Of a DNA stretch of 64,000 nucleotides, positions 1 through 11,905 are shown one piece after another (positions within the stretch are counted from its first letter, which is position 1; every line of letters begins with the position of its first letter). Under the pieces are notes generated by a model. That model searched no databases. It saw only the letters and a list, made by a program, of their open reading frames with translations, and was not told the DNA's origin. Source of the DNA: Steromphala cineraria (lineage: Eukaryota > Mollusca > Gastropoda > Trochida > Trochidae); NCBI GenBank assembly GCA_916613615.1, contig OU744736.1, positions 372,001 to 436,000 of the forward strand, given 5' to 3'. The position numbers and the translations under genes are program-made.

Positions 1-3000
1 CAGACGCGTAATGATACACAAAATCTGCCATATATGGAGACACCTTATAAGGGTTGATACTACGATAGCGTAGTGAAAACCGATCTCCATGTAAATTTCT
101 TACTATCAAAGTTGTGAACCCGCATCCTTCTTTCGCACTCGTTTCTCTTGAACGGGGTGGCGAAATTTCAAATGATTTATACCATTGCAAAGGGCGAAGA
201 ACCAGCTTCAATCCAATGTGTCAGTTGTACATTTGAACGAAAAGTAAAGAAACGGTAAACGATGCGACATCTGTCTCAAATATCAAGTTTTATCTCGAGA
301 TGACTGAGGGTACTTGTCTTTCAGCATTGATATATCCCGAACCAAATTAGCAATCCCCTTGCGCCCTCTATGCATGTACCTCCCGAACCATTAAGGATAT
401 CTTCATATTTTTTTAACCAGTGTATAGAGGAGAGATTTGTCTTTATTTGTATACATTATTTGTTTATAAGCATGGAAGAGTAAAGAAACGGTGAGCGATG
501 CGACATCTGCCGCAAATATCAAGCTATATCTAAACAAATTAGATAATTTAGCTTATGAGTCATTTACTGTGAACAATTTTATAATGAAGTACTACACAAA
601 AGGTTTTTGTCTTCAACAAGCGTAGCCATCGATGTATAGTATGTTTTCCTAGTGTTTTATTGCCAATGAAGTACAATTTTTCAATCATTCTTATATGAGA
701 ATTATTCAAAACGCAAATAGGATTGACCACATTTAAATGCTCCGAATTTCAATGTTAATGTTTAATCTTATTTTAATGAGATTTATCGCAGATTGTATGA
801 TTTTTTGGCTTTCTAATGATATATGGAACAATGATTTGTCTCCTGTCACTGATGAGTAACGATTTTTTAAACATACCTATAGCGTTTGCATTCAAAACGA
901 AAGCAGAATTGACAATATTCATAGGGCCGTAACTCAATGTAAAACAAATAAAGGAATTTACTGTAAAAATTTAAAAAAATCTATAGACTTTTGGCTTTCA
1001 AATGATGTATAGAACAAGCCGATAGCGTACGTCGTTGATGCGTTACGATACTTTAAACATACCCACCAAAACACCACATGTCCAAAATGGAAAGTTTGAC
1101 CTCTGACCCTGGCCGGAAATGACTGTTCGCGAGCGATTTTATTCTTTTATCTTAAAGACCTTGCCAATGTCTAACTCTCATGCAAAAATCATCAAATTCT
1201 ATGGTCTGGTTTTTGAGTTATCTGCCCTTGAAGTTTGCGATTTTTAGATTTTGGTCAACTTTGAAAATTCACAGCAAGAAAAGTATTAATGTTAGGACTT
1301 TGTAGAAGTCAAACTAAGGTCTACAATGCTTCAGCTACATTGAGTATAAATTTCAGAGCTCTAGTGCAAGTATCTTCAGAGAAGAAGTTTCTCAAAGGTG
1401 GGTGGGGTCGGCAATGGTCAAAAATGCACTAAATCCAAGATGGCGGCCAAACCACGTGACCTACGAATTTTCCATGATTTGTTTTTTTGCAGCATTTTTG
1501 ATTGCGCACATTTTTAAAAAAAATTAGGTCTCTAAGTGCATTTTGAAAAAAAAGTCAATGTTAAATTTTCGATTTTGGAATCGAACTGGACCTTTAATGT
1601 ATGGGCCGAATTGTCCAAAAAGCTTATTGTCGCCATTCCTCAACAAGGTCTACCAGCATGTGAAATTTGGCTTTGATAGCATCAGCCGTTTGGGCTGAAT
1701 CCTGCTCACAAAAATCGGTAAATAATAATAAAATAAAAGTACCGAGGGTACAGAAGCTCACCTTAAAATGAATGATGTGGTAAAATGGTTTAATTATACA
1801 TGTAACCATCTTTTATATAATTGATTATGGCTGCCATCATGATTTTTTATCTTTTAAAATACTAGTCTTCTTTTGGAAACGACTAGAGCTTGAACAAACA
1901 TTAATACACGAATGATATAATCATGATAAGTTAACAAGCAGTAGGTTTTTGTATTACCTTTTTCTATATCTATGGCTGAATTGGTGACCATCTTGTACTT
2001 TTTAATCTTCAAAATGCTACTTTTATGTGGGCATCCGTATTAATTTCATTATGATATCTTGATTGGTTTAGGTGTATCCATTTAAATGTCATTCATTACT
2101 TACAGGATGGTGGCCACTTACATTTGTTTTGTAGTGAATCATTAATATGATTTCAAGATTATTTCACTGATGGTTATGCTGCATGGGATATTGAGAAGCC
2201 CAAAAGTACAGATTTTTCAAGGAAAATGAATGACTGATTGAGAGGAAAGTCATAAACACAGCAGTGCATAAGACACGTTTATTTTGTTCACATAATATTT
2301 ACATGTCAAGTGACCATGAGATGTCTTTCATTAAAGTATCAATTTATTTAACACTCATACAGTACTATAATGGTAAACATTTTTGCATTGTCAAATCAAC
2401 AGAGAGATATGACAAATCAAATTTCCTTACTTTTCTTACTAAACCCTTTTCGATTTTCATCTGCATATTTATTCCACATCAACTTATCATGTAGATTGCT
2501 AAACACAAAGCTTATTGTAGACAAGTTTTGTGTAAGTTGTTATTCTTAGAAAGAACATATCACTGTCATGAGAATACAAGTCCATAACTTTTATTGCATA
2601 CACATGGGCCATGGCCATATAGCATAATGCTCTACCATATCAATTGGGTCAGGTTGATTATGCAACAGACTAGCAGCTGACACTGTGATGCTAGCAGCCT
2701 GCCTTGGGATGTGTATTAGACAGCATAGTGGAATATCTGAACTCTGGTTGACCCCTTATGTGTGGTATTTAAAGGAATATAAGGGAGATACCATTGTTTA
2801 AAATTTAACATGTTTAATGTGATTTGGTTTTTGCAGCTAGTTGCCATAAAGATTTTAAACAAATTAATCAATTATGTTTGTCTTTCATCTTAATTTTTTT
2901 TAGAAACACTTAAAAATATAGAACAACTTGCACGACAATCTTAAATATTCCATATTTAAGATAATATTATGATAAGTAAGTTCAAATTAGAGAATTTATA

Positions 3001-3074
3001 TGGTGCCAGTGATCACTTGATGAAGGCTTAAAATTTAATAATAATGATGTGTCATCTGCAGCTGAAAAGTCAAT

Positions 3075-3835
3075 ATGGCTGCTATTGCGGCCATCTTGGA
3101 TTCTCAAAACTGAAACGTCTACCTTTCTGTGCGGAATCACTATAGGTATAACATACTACAATATAAAAATGATATCTAGATTGGTTTAGGAAGAGTAGTC
3201 TTTTCATGAAATCTAATTGAAAATTCAATATGGCTGCCATAGCGGCCATCTTGGATTCTCAAAACTGAAACGTCTACCTTTCTGTGCGGAATCACCATAG
3301 GTATAACATAATACAATTTCAGAATGATATCTGTATTCGTTTAGAAGGATTAGTCTTTTTCATGAAATCTAATTGAAAATTCAATATGGCTGTCATGGCG
3401 GCCATCTTGGATTCTCAAAACTGAAACGTCTACCTTTCTGTGAGGAATCACCATTGGTATAACATAATACAATTTCAGAATGATATCTGTATTCGTTTAG
3501 AAGGAGTAGTCTTTTTCATGAAATCTAATTGAAAATTCAATATGGCTGTCATGGCGGCCATCTTGGATTCTCAAAACTGAAACGTCTACCTTTCTGTGAG
3601 GAATCACCATGGGTATAACATACTACAATTTCAGAATGATATCTGTATTCGTTTAGAAGGAGTAGTCTTTTTCATGAAATCTAATTGAAAATTCAATATG
3701 GCTGTCATGGCGGCCATCTTGGATTCTCAAAACTGAAACGTCTACCTTTCTGTGGGGAACACCATGGGTATAACATACTACAATTTCAGAATGATATCTG
3801 AATTCGTTTAGGAGGAGTAGTCTTTTTCGTGAAAG
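3075..3835 (+). repeat. Tandem array of about five 156-bp monomers (BIV160-like) in A1
   Basis: The phrase 'ccatcttgga' recurs at 3091, 3246, 3402, 3558 and 3714, spacing 155-156 bp. Later monomers are more alike than the first. Each contains GGCGGCCATCTTGGATTC, which read on the minus strand is an AAGATGGCCGCC (YY1-like) word. Confidence 0.9.
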
Positions 3836-3840
3836 TTTAC

Positions 3841-3898
3841 GGACGGACGGACGGACGGACGGACGGACGGACGGACAGACAGACGGACGACGGACGAA
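3841..3898 (+). repeat. ACGG/ACAG tetranucleotide microsatellite of A1
   Basis: Run of ggac/agac units directly after the last 156-bp monomer and before the right-end hairpin, the position expected in pearl elements. Open frames crossing it give low-complexity SVRPSVRP-type peptides and are not genes. Confidence 0.95.
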
Positions 3899-4355
3899 GC
3901 GCCATGACATAAGCTCACATTTACTTTGTAAAGGTGAGCTAAAAAAACACGCCAATAACAATAAGGATTCAGCTTTTCAAGCTGAATCCTTAAATATAGT
4001 TGCAAAGCAACGATGACAGGATTCAGCCAACTATATGAGCTCCATTTCAAGCCTTTTGATGCATTGTTTTAGGTCGAAAATACGATTTCTAGCGATTTTA
4101 GCAGTATTCTTAATGTACAGACTTTTTGTCTAAGAGGTAGTAGGTAACTAACACGTTATCGAAATGACCACATTTTACTTGATACTCAACGTTTAAGCCT
4201 GTAGTTGTGTATGTACATTGATAAACATTAATTTCAAATTCGAATCGAAAATCATAATGCATAAAAAAAAAGATATTTCATGCCATTTAGCTGTAATGTG
4301 ACCAAAATATGTTCTACCTAAGCAAAAGAATAACAAGTTCAATCTGCAAAAGTTT

Positions 4356-4438
4356 GTTGGCTGAACGGGATTTGAACCCTAAAAGTTAGCACTTTGGATT
4401 CAGAGGCAAAGGCTCTACCGCGAGACCACGGATATAGC
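4356..4438 (-). repeat. tRNA-derived (SINE-like) segment
   Basis: On the minus strand a box-A-like TGGTCTCGCGGTAGAG is followed about 40 nt later by a box-B-like GGTTCAAATCCC, the spacing of an internal Pol III promoter. The acceptor-stem halves do not pair well and no normal anticodon loop can be drawn, so this is a tRNA-derived repeat and not a working tRNA gene. A second copy lies at 58144-58234. Confidence 0.55.
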
Positions 4439-6655
4439 TGAGAATTAAATAGACTTTTAGCCCTAAGACTTTGGGTTCATGAAGGCAAAACAAGAAATCT
4501 CGCATCCAAGAAGGAGTTCATTGACGTAGTTGTGTTTGGATGTTGCTTTTGGTCGTTTTGAGCTTTCTGATGTGTTGTTTGAGGTCAGAGCGTGCTTTTG
4601 ACCATTTCGAGCTCTTTGGTGTTGTTTTAGGTGGAAAATACGATGTCCAGCGAGGCTGGCGCTATTTTTAGTAACAGAACGTAGTGGCTACGTCTTCCTG
4701 TGTCCAGTGGCGAAATGCAAGGATTTAGTGACCAAAATCGAGTGTACATGACTGGACAGCGTGTTTGCATGAAATGTCTACAAGCACAAAGTGTAGAACA
4801 TGTGGCCGGGAGGAAATGCATATTTCAAAGTTCAGGAGGACGACAGGCATTTTGGAAAAAAGAGTTTACTAATCGAGGACGTCACACCCTTGCGAGTGGA
4901 ATCTGCCGAGCATTTAGGCAGGAATCAGGACGGCCTCCCTTTATCTAATGACCAAGAGCCCAATAGTGGCCGTCATTATGCCCTTTTCAATTAAGGGAAG
5001 GTACATTTGCTTGTACCTACGCACGGACCCGTCTTGAAAATAAATCTTGACCATAAAGGCTTTCAAAGTGTGTAGTCCACTTGCACGATTTGTTGTCAGT
5101 CCCAAACAAAGAGTTTAATTGACAATTAGAAGAGCTTTTCTTCACATAGCTTTTTCTTCTAAAATAAGTATTGTTGAATGTACACAATTTCATTGTTATT
5201 TAAATGTATCAAATCTATCAGTGTAAAGTTTTTCTATTTTCCCCCCAAAATTAACCGACGGCACTCACCGTGCAGCATTCCTATCTGCCGAACCATTAGA
5301 GACATTTCAAAATTGATTTTACCATTGTTTAGAGGAGAGATTTGTCTTTATTTGCATACATTATTTGTTTATAAGCATGGAAGAGTAAAGAAACGGTGAG
5401 CGATGCGACATCTGCCGCAAATATCAAGCTATATCTAAACAAATTAGATAATTTAGCTTATGAGTCATTTACTGTGAAAAATTTTATAATGAAGTACTAC
5501 ACAAAAGGTTTTTGTCTTCAACAAGCGTAGCCATCGATGTATAGTATGTTTTCCTAGTGTTTTATTGCCAATGAAGTAAAATTTTTCAATCATTCTTATA
5601 TGAGAATCATTCAAAACGCAAATAGGATTGACCACATTTAAATGCTCCGAATTTCAATGTTAATGTTTAATCTTATTTTAATGAGATTTATCGCAGATTG
5701 TATGATCTTTTGGCTGTCTAATGATATATGGAACAATGATTTGTCTCCTGTCACTGATGAGTAACAACTTTTTTAACATACCTGTATCCTATGCATTCAA
5801 AACGAAAGCAGAATTGACAATATTCAAAGGGCCGTAACTCAATGTAAAACAAATAAAGAAATTTAACTGTCAAATTTTAAAAGAATCTATAGACTTTTGG
5901 CTTTCATATGATGTATAGAACAAAGCGTTATCGTACGTCGTTGATTCGCTACGATATTTCAAACATACCCACCAAAACACCAAATGTCCAAAATGCAAAG
6001 TTTGACCTCTGACCCTGACCGGAAATGACTGTTCGCGAGCGATTTTATTCTTTTATCTTAAAGATCTTGCCAATGTCTAACTCTCATGCAAAAATCATCA
6101 AATTCTATGGTCTGGTTTTTGAGTTATCTGCCCTTGAAGTTTGCGATTTTTAGATTTTGGTCAACTTTGAAAAATCACAGCAAGAAAAGTATCAATGTTA
6201 GGACACTGTAGAAGTCAAATTAAGCTTTCAGATGCTTCAGCTACATTGAGTATAAATTTCAGATCTCTAGTGCAAGTATCTTCAGAGAAGAAGTTTCTCA
6301 AAGGTGAGTGGGGTCGGCAATGGTCAAAAATGCACTAAATCCAAGATGGCGGCCAAACCACGTGACCTACGAATTTTTCATGATTTGATTTTTTGCAGCA
6401 TTTTTGATTGCGCACATTTAAAAAAAAAAATTAGGTCTCTAAGTGCATTTTGAAAAAAAAATCAATGTTAAATTTTCGATTTTGGAATCGAACTGGACCT
6501 TTAATGCACTGGTCGATTCGGCCCAAAAGCTTCGCATGTCTATTCCTCAACAAGGTCTACCAGCCTGTGAAATTTGGCTTCAATAGCATTAGCCGTTTAG
6601 TCTGAATCCTGCTCACAAAAATCGTGGAAAAAAAAAATAAACACGCCAATAACAA

Positions 6656-7514
6656 CTAGGACTGCCGCGGCAGTACTTAGGTCTTCAAGATTCCTGTTTG
6701 ACCTTCACATACTGTTTGACCTTCACATGCATGTTTGACATTCACATGCATGTTTGTTAAAGAGGGTTCAAACATACCCAGCAAAACACCACTTTTCCAT
6801 ATGCAAAGTTTGACCCTTCCTCCTGACCGGAAATGACTGTTCGCGAGCGATTTTATTCCTTTATCTTGGAGACCTTGCTAATGTCTAGCTCACATGCAAA
6901 AATCATACAGTTCTAAGGTCTAGTTTTTTAGTTATTTGCCCTTGAAGTTTGCGATTTTGAGATTTTGGTCAACTTTGAAAGGTCACAACACAAAAAGTAT
7001 TGTAGTTAAGAACTTTAAAAGAAAAGATTTCAAACTACAATACTTCAGCTACATTCAGTATGAATTTCAGCTCTCTAGTGCAAGTATCTTCAGAGGAGAA
7101 GATTGTCAAAGGCGGGTGGGGTCGGAAGCGGTGAAAATTGCACTAAAAGCAAGATGGCGGCCGAACCACGTGACCTACAAATTTGCCATGATTTACTTTT
7201 TTTCATTATTTTTCATTGCGCATCTTTCAAAAAAAAATTCAAGTCTCTAAGTGCATTTTGAAAAAAAAATCAATGTTAAATTTTCGATTTTGGATTCGAC
7301 CTGGACCTTTAATGTACGAGTCGATTTTGCCCAAAAGCTTCGCATGTCGATTCCAGGGTAAGGGGTATCTGCATGCCAAGTTTGGGGGAATTTAGAGCAG
7401 CCGTTTGGGCTGCAGCTCGTTCACAAAAAAAGTACAAATAATAATAAGGAAAAAAAGAACTTGAAGAAATCGGATAAAAACAATAGGTCTTCACGACTTT
7501 GTCTTGAAGACCTA
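6656..7514 (+). repeat. Hairpin-ended repeat unit, beta type, nested in the gamma unit
   Basis: Starts CTAGG, then palindrome ACTGCCGCGGCAGT (6661-6674), then TTAGGTCTTCAAGA (6677-6690). The body matches array units at 55.3-57.8 kb, including the TTTGACC...CCGGAAATGACTG block and CAAGATGGCGGCC...CACGTGACC. It ends with an AAT-rich run and a hairpin at 7485-7513 whose 3' arm TCTTGAAGACCTAA is the reverse complement of the left motif. Confidence 0.75.
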
Positions 7515-7544
7515 ATAAGAATTCAGCCTTATGACTGAATCCTT

Positions 7545-7611
7545 AATAATAAGAACTTGAAGAAATCGGATAAAAACAATAGGTCTTCCAGACTTTGTCT
7601 TGAAGACCTAA
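7545..7611 (+). repeat. Orphan right end of an outer beta/alpha unit
   Basis: An AAT run, then 'aacttgaagaaatcgg', then hairpin 7581-7609 (AGGTCTTCCAGAC / GTCTTGAAGACCT). This is the tail that normally ends a beta unit, yet the matching left end is not just upstream. The simplest reading is that the gamma units inserted inside a larger beta unit whose head lies before the window. Confidence 0.55.
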
Positions 7612-7704
7612 TTAAAAAGATACTAAATTGTATAAAATAATTAACATTATTTTTCAGACATAGATATCCCTTAGCACCTTCATTAGAGTAAATTAAGTGT
7701 TCAT

Positions 7705-8971
7705 GTGTTCTTATTAACAATCGTGTTATGTAATGAATCAACCATCCATAGCAATAAAGCACAGCTGTCATCAGAAAAGAATAATCACATACATGGTTTA
7801 TTACACCTCAAAGGATGTTGCACACCACTTGTTCGGTCTGTCATAAAAAACCGCAAGTCTGTCAATCTCCCTAGGTATGTCTGCTATATCGACGCGTTGA
7901 AAGCATTCGACCGCGTAAACCGAGATTGCCTTTGGTATAAGCTGCTTAAATTAGGAATAAATGGTAATTTTTTCTCAGCCGTAAAATCCTTATATGAAAA
8001 CAACCAATCACGCGTTTTTGTTAACGGATATATGTCCGACGGTTTTGAGGTTCATAGCGGTGTAAAACAAGGCTGCGTTTTGTCGCCATCACTATTCTCT
8101 GTGTTTATTAATGACTTAGTTTCTGAAATTAACGAATTAAGATGTGGTATAAATATAGACACCAATATGATTAGTCTTCTCTTGTATGCTGATGACATTG
8201 CACTGTTAGCGCCTGATGAATCTTCACTCCAACGTATGCTGGATTGTGTAAGTGAATGGTGTAAAAAATGGCGCATGCAGATAAACGTTTCTAAGACAAA
8301 AATTGTACATTATCGTAATAAGTCGATAACACAATCAAGTTTTAGTTTTACATGTTTATTGGATTGTATTGAAGTAGCTAAATTTTATAAATATTTGGGT
8401 ATTTGGTTAGAAGAACATTTGGACCTGAACTACACTGTTAAAGCTATTGCTAAGTCAGCCAGCAGGGCATTGGGGGTTATCATTAGTAAATTCAAATCTG
8501 TAGGGGGTATGAATTACGAGGTATATACAACTTTATACGACAATCTTGTAAAACCAATTTTATCTTATGGAGCAGCTATTTGGGGTACAAGGGAATTCAG
8601 CTGCATAAATGCTATTCAACATCGAGCATGTAGATTTTTTCTAGGTGTAGGCAATAAGACTCCAAATTTAGCAGTGAGAGGTGATATGGGATGGGTTTCT
8701 AATTTAGTTAATCAGCGTATTGAAATTGCTCGTTTTTATAAAAGAATATGTTTTGTGAATGAAAATAGATTACCTTATCGTATACATTTATAAATGGTCA
8801 TTGTCAGTACCTAAATCCTGGGATTGTACAGTAGTTAAGTTATTTGTAAGTCTTAATCTACCTTTGTGTGCAGATTTCGTGGTTTTAAAATATAAACTTT
8901 TAGAAATAGATATTAACTGTTGGTGTTCACAATTATGGAATGATAGGGGACAAGTCAATGTTGCATTATTC
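7705..8971 (+). pseudogene. 5'-truncated LINE (non-LTR) reverse transcriptase
   Basis: One open frame covers 7705-8793. It contains the RT palm with YID..KAFDRVNR (about residues 61-73), GVKQGCVLSPSLFS (119-132) and the catalytic YADD (161-164). A C-terminal extension of the type LVKPILSYGAAIWG...RFFLG follows, as in I/Jockey-like LINEs. The residues before about 40 look degenerate, and no endonuclease or ORF1 is present, so the copy is 5'-truncated. Near 8785 the frame shifts: the continuation (...KWSLSVPKSWDCTVV, then QLWND) is read in another frame up to 8970. There an unrelated 117-bp inverted repeat interrupts it. The protein would copy LINE RNA at a nicked target; this copy is dead. The clade is not settled. 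Confidence 0.85.
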
Positions 8972-9088
8972 CACAGGGGGTACTCGACTGTACAGGTAAA
9001 GCGGAAGTTGCACCTCTGCAACGTCCAATTCCTCACTGTACAGTGAAAACAAAACAACCCCGACTCCACGTTCACGGTTAGTTCTAGT
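8972..9088 (+). repeat. 117-bp inverted repeat, left copy
   Basis: Begins CACAGGGGGTACTCGACTG and ends ...GGTTAGTTCTAGT. It is the reverse complement of 18130-18246 with one mismatch. It abruptly interrupts the LINE reading frame, as an element end would. Confidence 0.9.
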
Positions 9089-9532
9089 AATATTCACCTT
9101 CTGAGAGTTGAAATGTGTAAAATATGAAACTTTTAAGTATTTCTCTACATATTTCTAAAGGCATAATTACGATAATGTTTCAATTGGTGTCATACTTGCC
9201 CATTTCAAGTGACTGCCCGTTCGAAGCTAATGTAGCGATCGCGAAATTGACTGTTTAACTCATGTAGCGGACTATGTAGAGGTCATTTGATGATTGTTGT
9301 AACTTATACAGTAAAATAATGCGTATTCAAAGGCCCATGTGGTGTATCAATGCTTATTTCATTATATTTAAAGAGAAACAAGACAAAATATAGACTGTAC
9401 GCCCTGATGGACGTTGCACCGGCACTGTACGGGGAGTTACATATAATAACAGTTAGACTGTACGGGGAGTTGATACGTTATGATACATGTCCCCAATACA
9501 TTCATCTTCCTACGCAGAGCCTAAAAGGCCAG
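9089..9532. other. Unassigned; contains CTGTACGGGG-type motifs
   Basis: No gene seen. At 9391-9480 the phrase actgtacg...ggacgttgc and twice actgtacggggagtt appear. Similar words occur in inverse orientation at 17766-17826, so relatedness to the right-hand inverted repeat may extend beyond the 117-bp arm. Confidence 0.4.
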
Positions 9533-9666
9533 TTTCCAAACTCTCAGTTTTATGCCTTGCTGCATAGCCTTGAGTTTTCTGTGCTTGCTCTCTAGCCTGC
9601 AAGGGCACTATAGCAGCACAGAAAAGTAGAGTCTCTGCAGCAAGGCATAAAATGACAGTTTGGAAA
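9533..9666. repeat. Fold-back palindrome (~134 bp)
   Basis: The arm starting tttccaaactctcagtttta pairs with taaaatgacagtttggaaa at the other end. The stem continues through GCCTTGCTGCA/TGCAGCAAGGC and TTTCTGTGCT/AGCACAGAAA around a ~30-nt loop. Confidence 0.8.
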
Positions 9667-9732
9667 TACATTACATAATACATTAAGGTGGATTTATTTT
9701 ACTTTTCAGGCTACATGTATGGAGGGTAACCA

Positions 9733-10768
9733 ACCGATTTTCATGAAACTTTCAGGGATTGTAGAATATGACCTAACTTAGAAATGCAGGAGCCAGATTT
9801 TTGAATTTCGATTTTGGTTTTGAGTTATCTCCCCTTAAAGTCAAAACTTCAAACCTTAATTTCTCGGTAACTATGGGAGATAATTGTATAAAACTTTCAC
9901 TAAAATGTGGGCAACATCATTCTCCATCGACTAAGCCCATAGCATTTTTCGGCCGTATAAATAGATTTTTTTTTTTATTCTCGAAAAACTGAAATTTTGG
10001 CGAAATTTCGCGGTTCAGACGGTACGCGTCTTTGAAAATCTTCTCCTCAGTAACGGCAGTATATACAGACGCATGCTGTAGCTCATTTTAAAGCTGAGAG
10101 ATTGCTTCACATAAATAGGTCATATCAAGTTTCAATTTGTAGTGGTTTTTAAACTACAGCAGTTTCAAAAAGGATCTTTTGAAATAAAGGATTTTCATGC
10201 GTCACGTTCAAAGGGACACTTCTCGGTAAGGAAATGTCAAGAATTATATCTGTTTGATGCATTCTGTTCTACAATGATAGTTCAACAAGTTCACTACAGG
10301 TCATTATTATATAAAAGTTAATATTAAAGGAAATATGTTGACCTAAAGACATTTTATATATTTTTCGGCGATTTTAACATTTTTCGAGGGTTATTTTACT
10401 TTGAGAATTTATAGTTTGAAAACTTTTACAGATAAAAATTTTATCGTTGATGTTTTGTAAAGCAGATGTAATGGGTAGACAGAAAAAAATATCAATAAGT
10501 CAGGATAATTTTTTTTTTCTGTCCATGACCGGTCCTTGAATATTGCGATTTTTGGAAAATCCTCATTTTTGGCACATTTCAAAATTCCACAGTTTCTTTA
10601 TTAATTAAGATATCTTTAAATTGATTGCATTTTTACATGCGCTATTCCAAGCACAACCTTTGCTATGTTGCACTTTATCATGAAAATGTTGATAATTAAG
10701 GAGCTAGAGGGACCAACATGAAGTAGGGGTCTAAAACTAATCAAATTTCAGTGTTTTCAACAAAGTTC
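9733..10768 (-). repeat. Inverted alpha-type repeat unit, distal part
   Basis: On the minus strand this matches the distal half of the alpha units in the 49.5-64 kb array: 'ctttaaggggagataactc', the 'ggtcatggacag' segment and the 'ccctactccatgttggtccct' segment. It lacks the AAT run and right hairpin, so its 3' end is truncated near 9733. The rest of the unit is at 14641-15093, separated by the DIRS-like insertion. Confidence 0.75.
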
Positions 10769-11144
10769 GAACAAACCTGCAGAGGTTTCAGATTCTTTGA
10801 AGAGGATCCTCCTTGGGGTACTTACTGCATAAAATCTGTATTTTTGCTAATATGACAGGTTGTGACTATTTTTAGAATAAAAATACACAAAAAACAACGT
10901 TAAAAACGTGTTTTGTTATTATTTGACCACCCTTAGAGGGCCCCTCACCTAGCGGTAGCTATGGCAACAGGGGCAGATAACTCCAACCTCATCACTTATC
11001 AATCTAGCCAAACCAGACAGAATAAGGGGAGGCGGGTGGCCGTACCCCAAGGAGGATCCTCTTCAAAGAATCTGAAACCTCTGCAGGTTTGTTCGATTCT
11101 TTTTCAGAAGGGGATCCTCCTTGGGGTACTTACTGCATAAGGCA
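10769..11144. repeat. 52-bp inverted repeat plus a third partial copy at the DIRS-like 3' end
   Basis: 10769-10820 and 11043-11094 are exact reverse complements (52 of 52). A third, direct, imperfect copy (gatcctccttggggtactt...) runs at about 11095-11144. DIRS elements carry inverted terminal repeats and an internal complementary region, so this is a candidate for that structure. Confidence 0.85.
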
Positions 11145-11558
11145 GACTCCCAAAGATAGTATCCCTGGCAGTGGTTATTCTGTCTTAATGAAAAAACAAG
11201 GATGCAAAGGACACCCACCTGATCACGTGACTTGATCCGTCCGGAGGGCTTTCCTCTTGCCAACCATTGGGTCTAAGTAATAGGCCTTAAAACGGCCGTG
11301 AACAAGGTTTTTAAGCCAAACGCACCCCCCCCCCTTTTTTTTGGAAGAGAGGTAACGGGAGCAAACTGACATTTGATCTTAAGTTTCCCATGAACAAGGC
11401 GAGTCATTCCCCCCCGGGAGGTCTCGGCTAGGGCTTTACATTTTGACAACAACAAGTTAGAGGTTAGTACGATTAGTACCCAGCTAATTGTTTAACGTAA
11501 TCAGAGATAAAAAATGCAAAGGAAAAAAAAATCTTTTAAAAACACCACGAAAGCTCAA

Positions 11559-11905
11559 TCAGCTAGAGGGTGTGCGACTCTGTCCACTGGAGAGAACCGA
11601 CCTGCCAAACCGAGCACGCTCACTGGAGTGCATGTCGAGTTGGTAGTGTTTGATGAACGTGTTCGGCCGGCTCCAGGTAGCGGCTGAACAGATCTCTTCA
11701 ATGGGCAGGGCCGCAGCAAAAGCCTTAGAGGTTGCCACCGCCCTAACCGAATGAGCTCTCAGACCTTCTGGCGGCTCTTGTCCTTTATGGACATATGCCA
11801 TGCAAATGGCCGATACCAACCATCTTGAGATGGTCTGCTTGGAAGCAGGACCTCCTGGCTTCCCACCACCATAGCAACAAAAAAGCTGCTTATCCTTGGG
11901 GATAC
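11559..11905 (-). pseudogene. DIRS-like tyrosine recombinase, C-terminal catalytic part
   Basis: Read in a third frame, this segment holds the second half of the phage-integrase-type active site: AHSVRA (His and Arg of the HxxR box, about 11751-11742), ATWSRPNTF (Trp) and KHYQLD (Tyr nucleophile). The frame differs by one base from the upstream recombinase segment, and the shift falls near 11893-11905. The enzyme would cut and rejoin the circular cDNA intermediate with target DNA. The catalytic residues are kept but the frame is broken. Confidence 0.8.

Larger units (their letters stand above)
1732..3947 (+). mobile_element. Pearl/HINE-like non-autonomous element, copy A1
   Basis: The left end carries a small hairpin (GTACC-gag-GGTAC, 1740-1752) followed by AGCTCACCTT at 1755-1764. 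The body is about 1.3 kb of unique AT-rich DNA, then five 156-bp monomers and an ACGG-type microsatellite. The right end carries a hairpin at 3912-3940 whose 3' arm, AAGGTGAGCT, is the reverse complement of the left motif. A near-identical copy lies at 30346-32409. The order left sequence, ~160-bp core repeats, ACGG microsatellite, right sequence is that described for bivalve pearl elements and HINEs, which are thought to be moved by Helentron rolling-circle proteins. The family call is inference. No coding capacity was seen. Confidence 0.8.
1..3991 (+). repeat. Hairpin-ended repeat unit (gamma type), left end outside window, split by a pearl-like element
   Basis: The interior (about 400-1700) matches 5330-6640 and parts of 58.9-60.2 kb. 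It carries the module with 'gagttatctgcccttgaag' and an AAGATGGCGGC/CACGTGAC pair near 1437-1460. The unit is interrupted at its AT-rich 3' part by the element at 1732-3947, then resumes with a 16-bp segment (aacacgccaataacaa) that is uninterrupted at 6637-6652. It ends in a hairpin at 3963-3991. No credible coding sequence was seen; the short open frames are not conserved as protein. Confidence 0.6.
3994..7545 (+). repeat. Hairpin-ended repeat unit, gamma type, second copy
   Basis: It starts with a left hairpin GTTGC-aaa-GCAAC (3999-4011), then AGGATTCAGC (4018-4027). It ends in a hairpin at 7517-7544 whose 3' arm reads CTGAATCCTT. The interior includes a tRNA-like segment near 4356-4438 and a long stretch matching 57.9-59.2 kb, then the 'gagttatctgccc' module. 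A complete beta-type unit (6656-7514) is inserted a few bases before the terminal hairpin. Homologous open frames near 4700-4945 and 58471-58677 have different reading-frame ends and are not supported as genes. Confidence 0.65.

Noticed and set aside
2264..2494. 76-codon ORF repeated almost exactly at 30877-31107
   Set aside because: Both lie at the same place inside two recent copies of one non-autonomous element. Identity reflects DNA copying; AT-rich peptide without motifs, absent or broken in copy A3.
3653..4050. ORFs with SVRPSVRPSVRP-type repeats, also at 27244-27507, 32164-32382 and 23631-24289
   Set aside because: They simply translate the ACGG/ACAG microsatellites and flanking monomers.
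4356..4438. tRNA gene
   Set aside because: A and B boxes are present, but the acceptor stem does not pair and the second copy has a palindrome in place of the anticodon loop.
4700..4948. ORF encoding GQRVCMKCLQAQSVEH..., matching 58471-58677
   Set aside because: The two copies differ by indels that change the reading frame after about 50 codons; more likely repeat interior than a gene.
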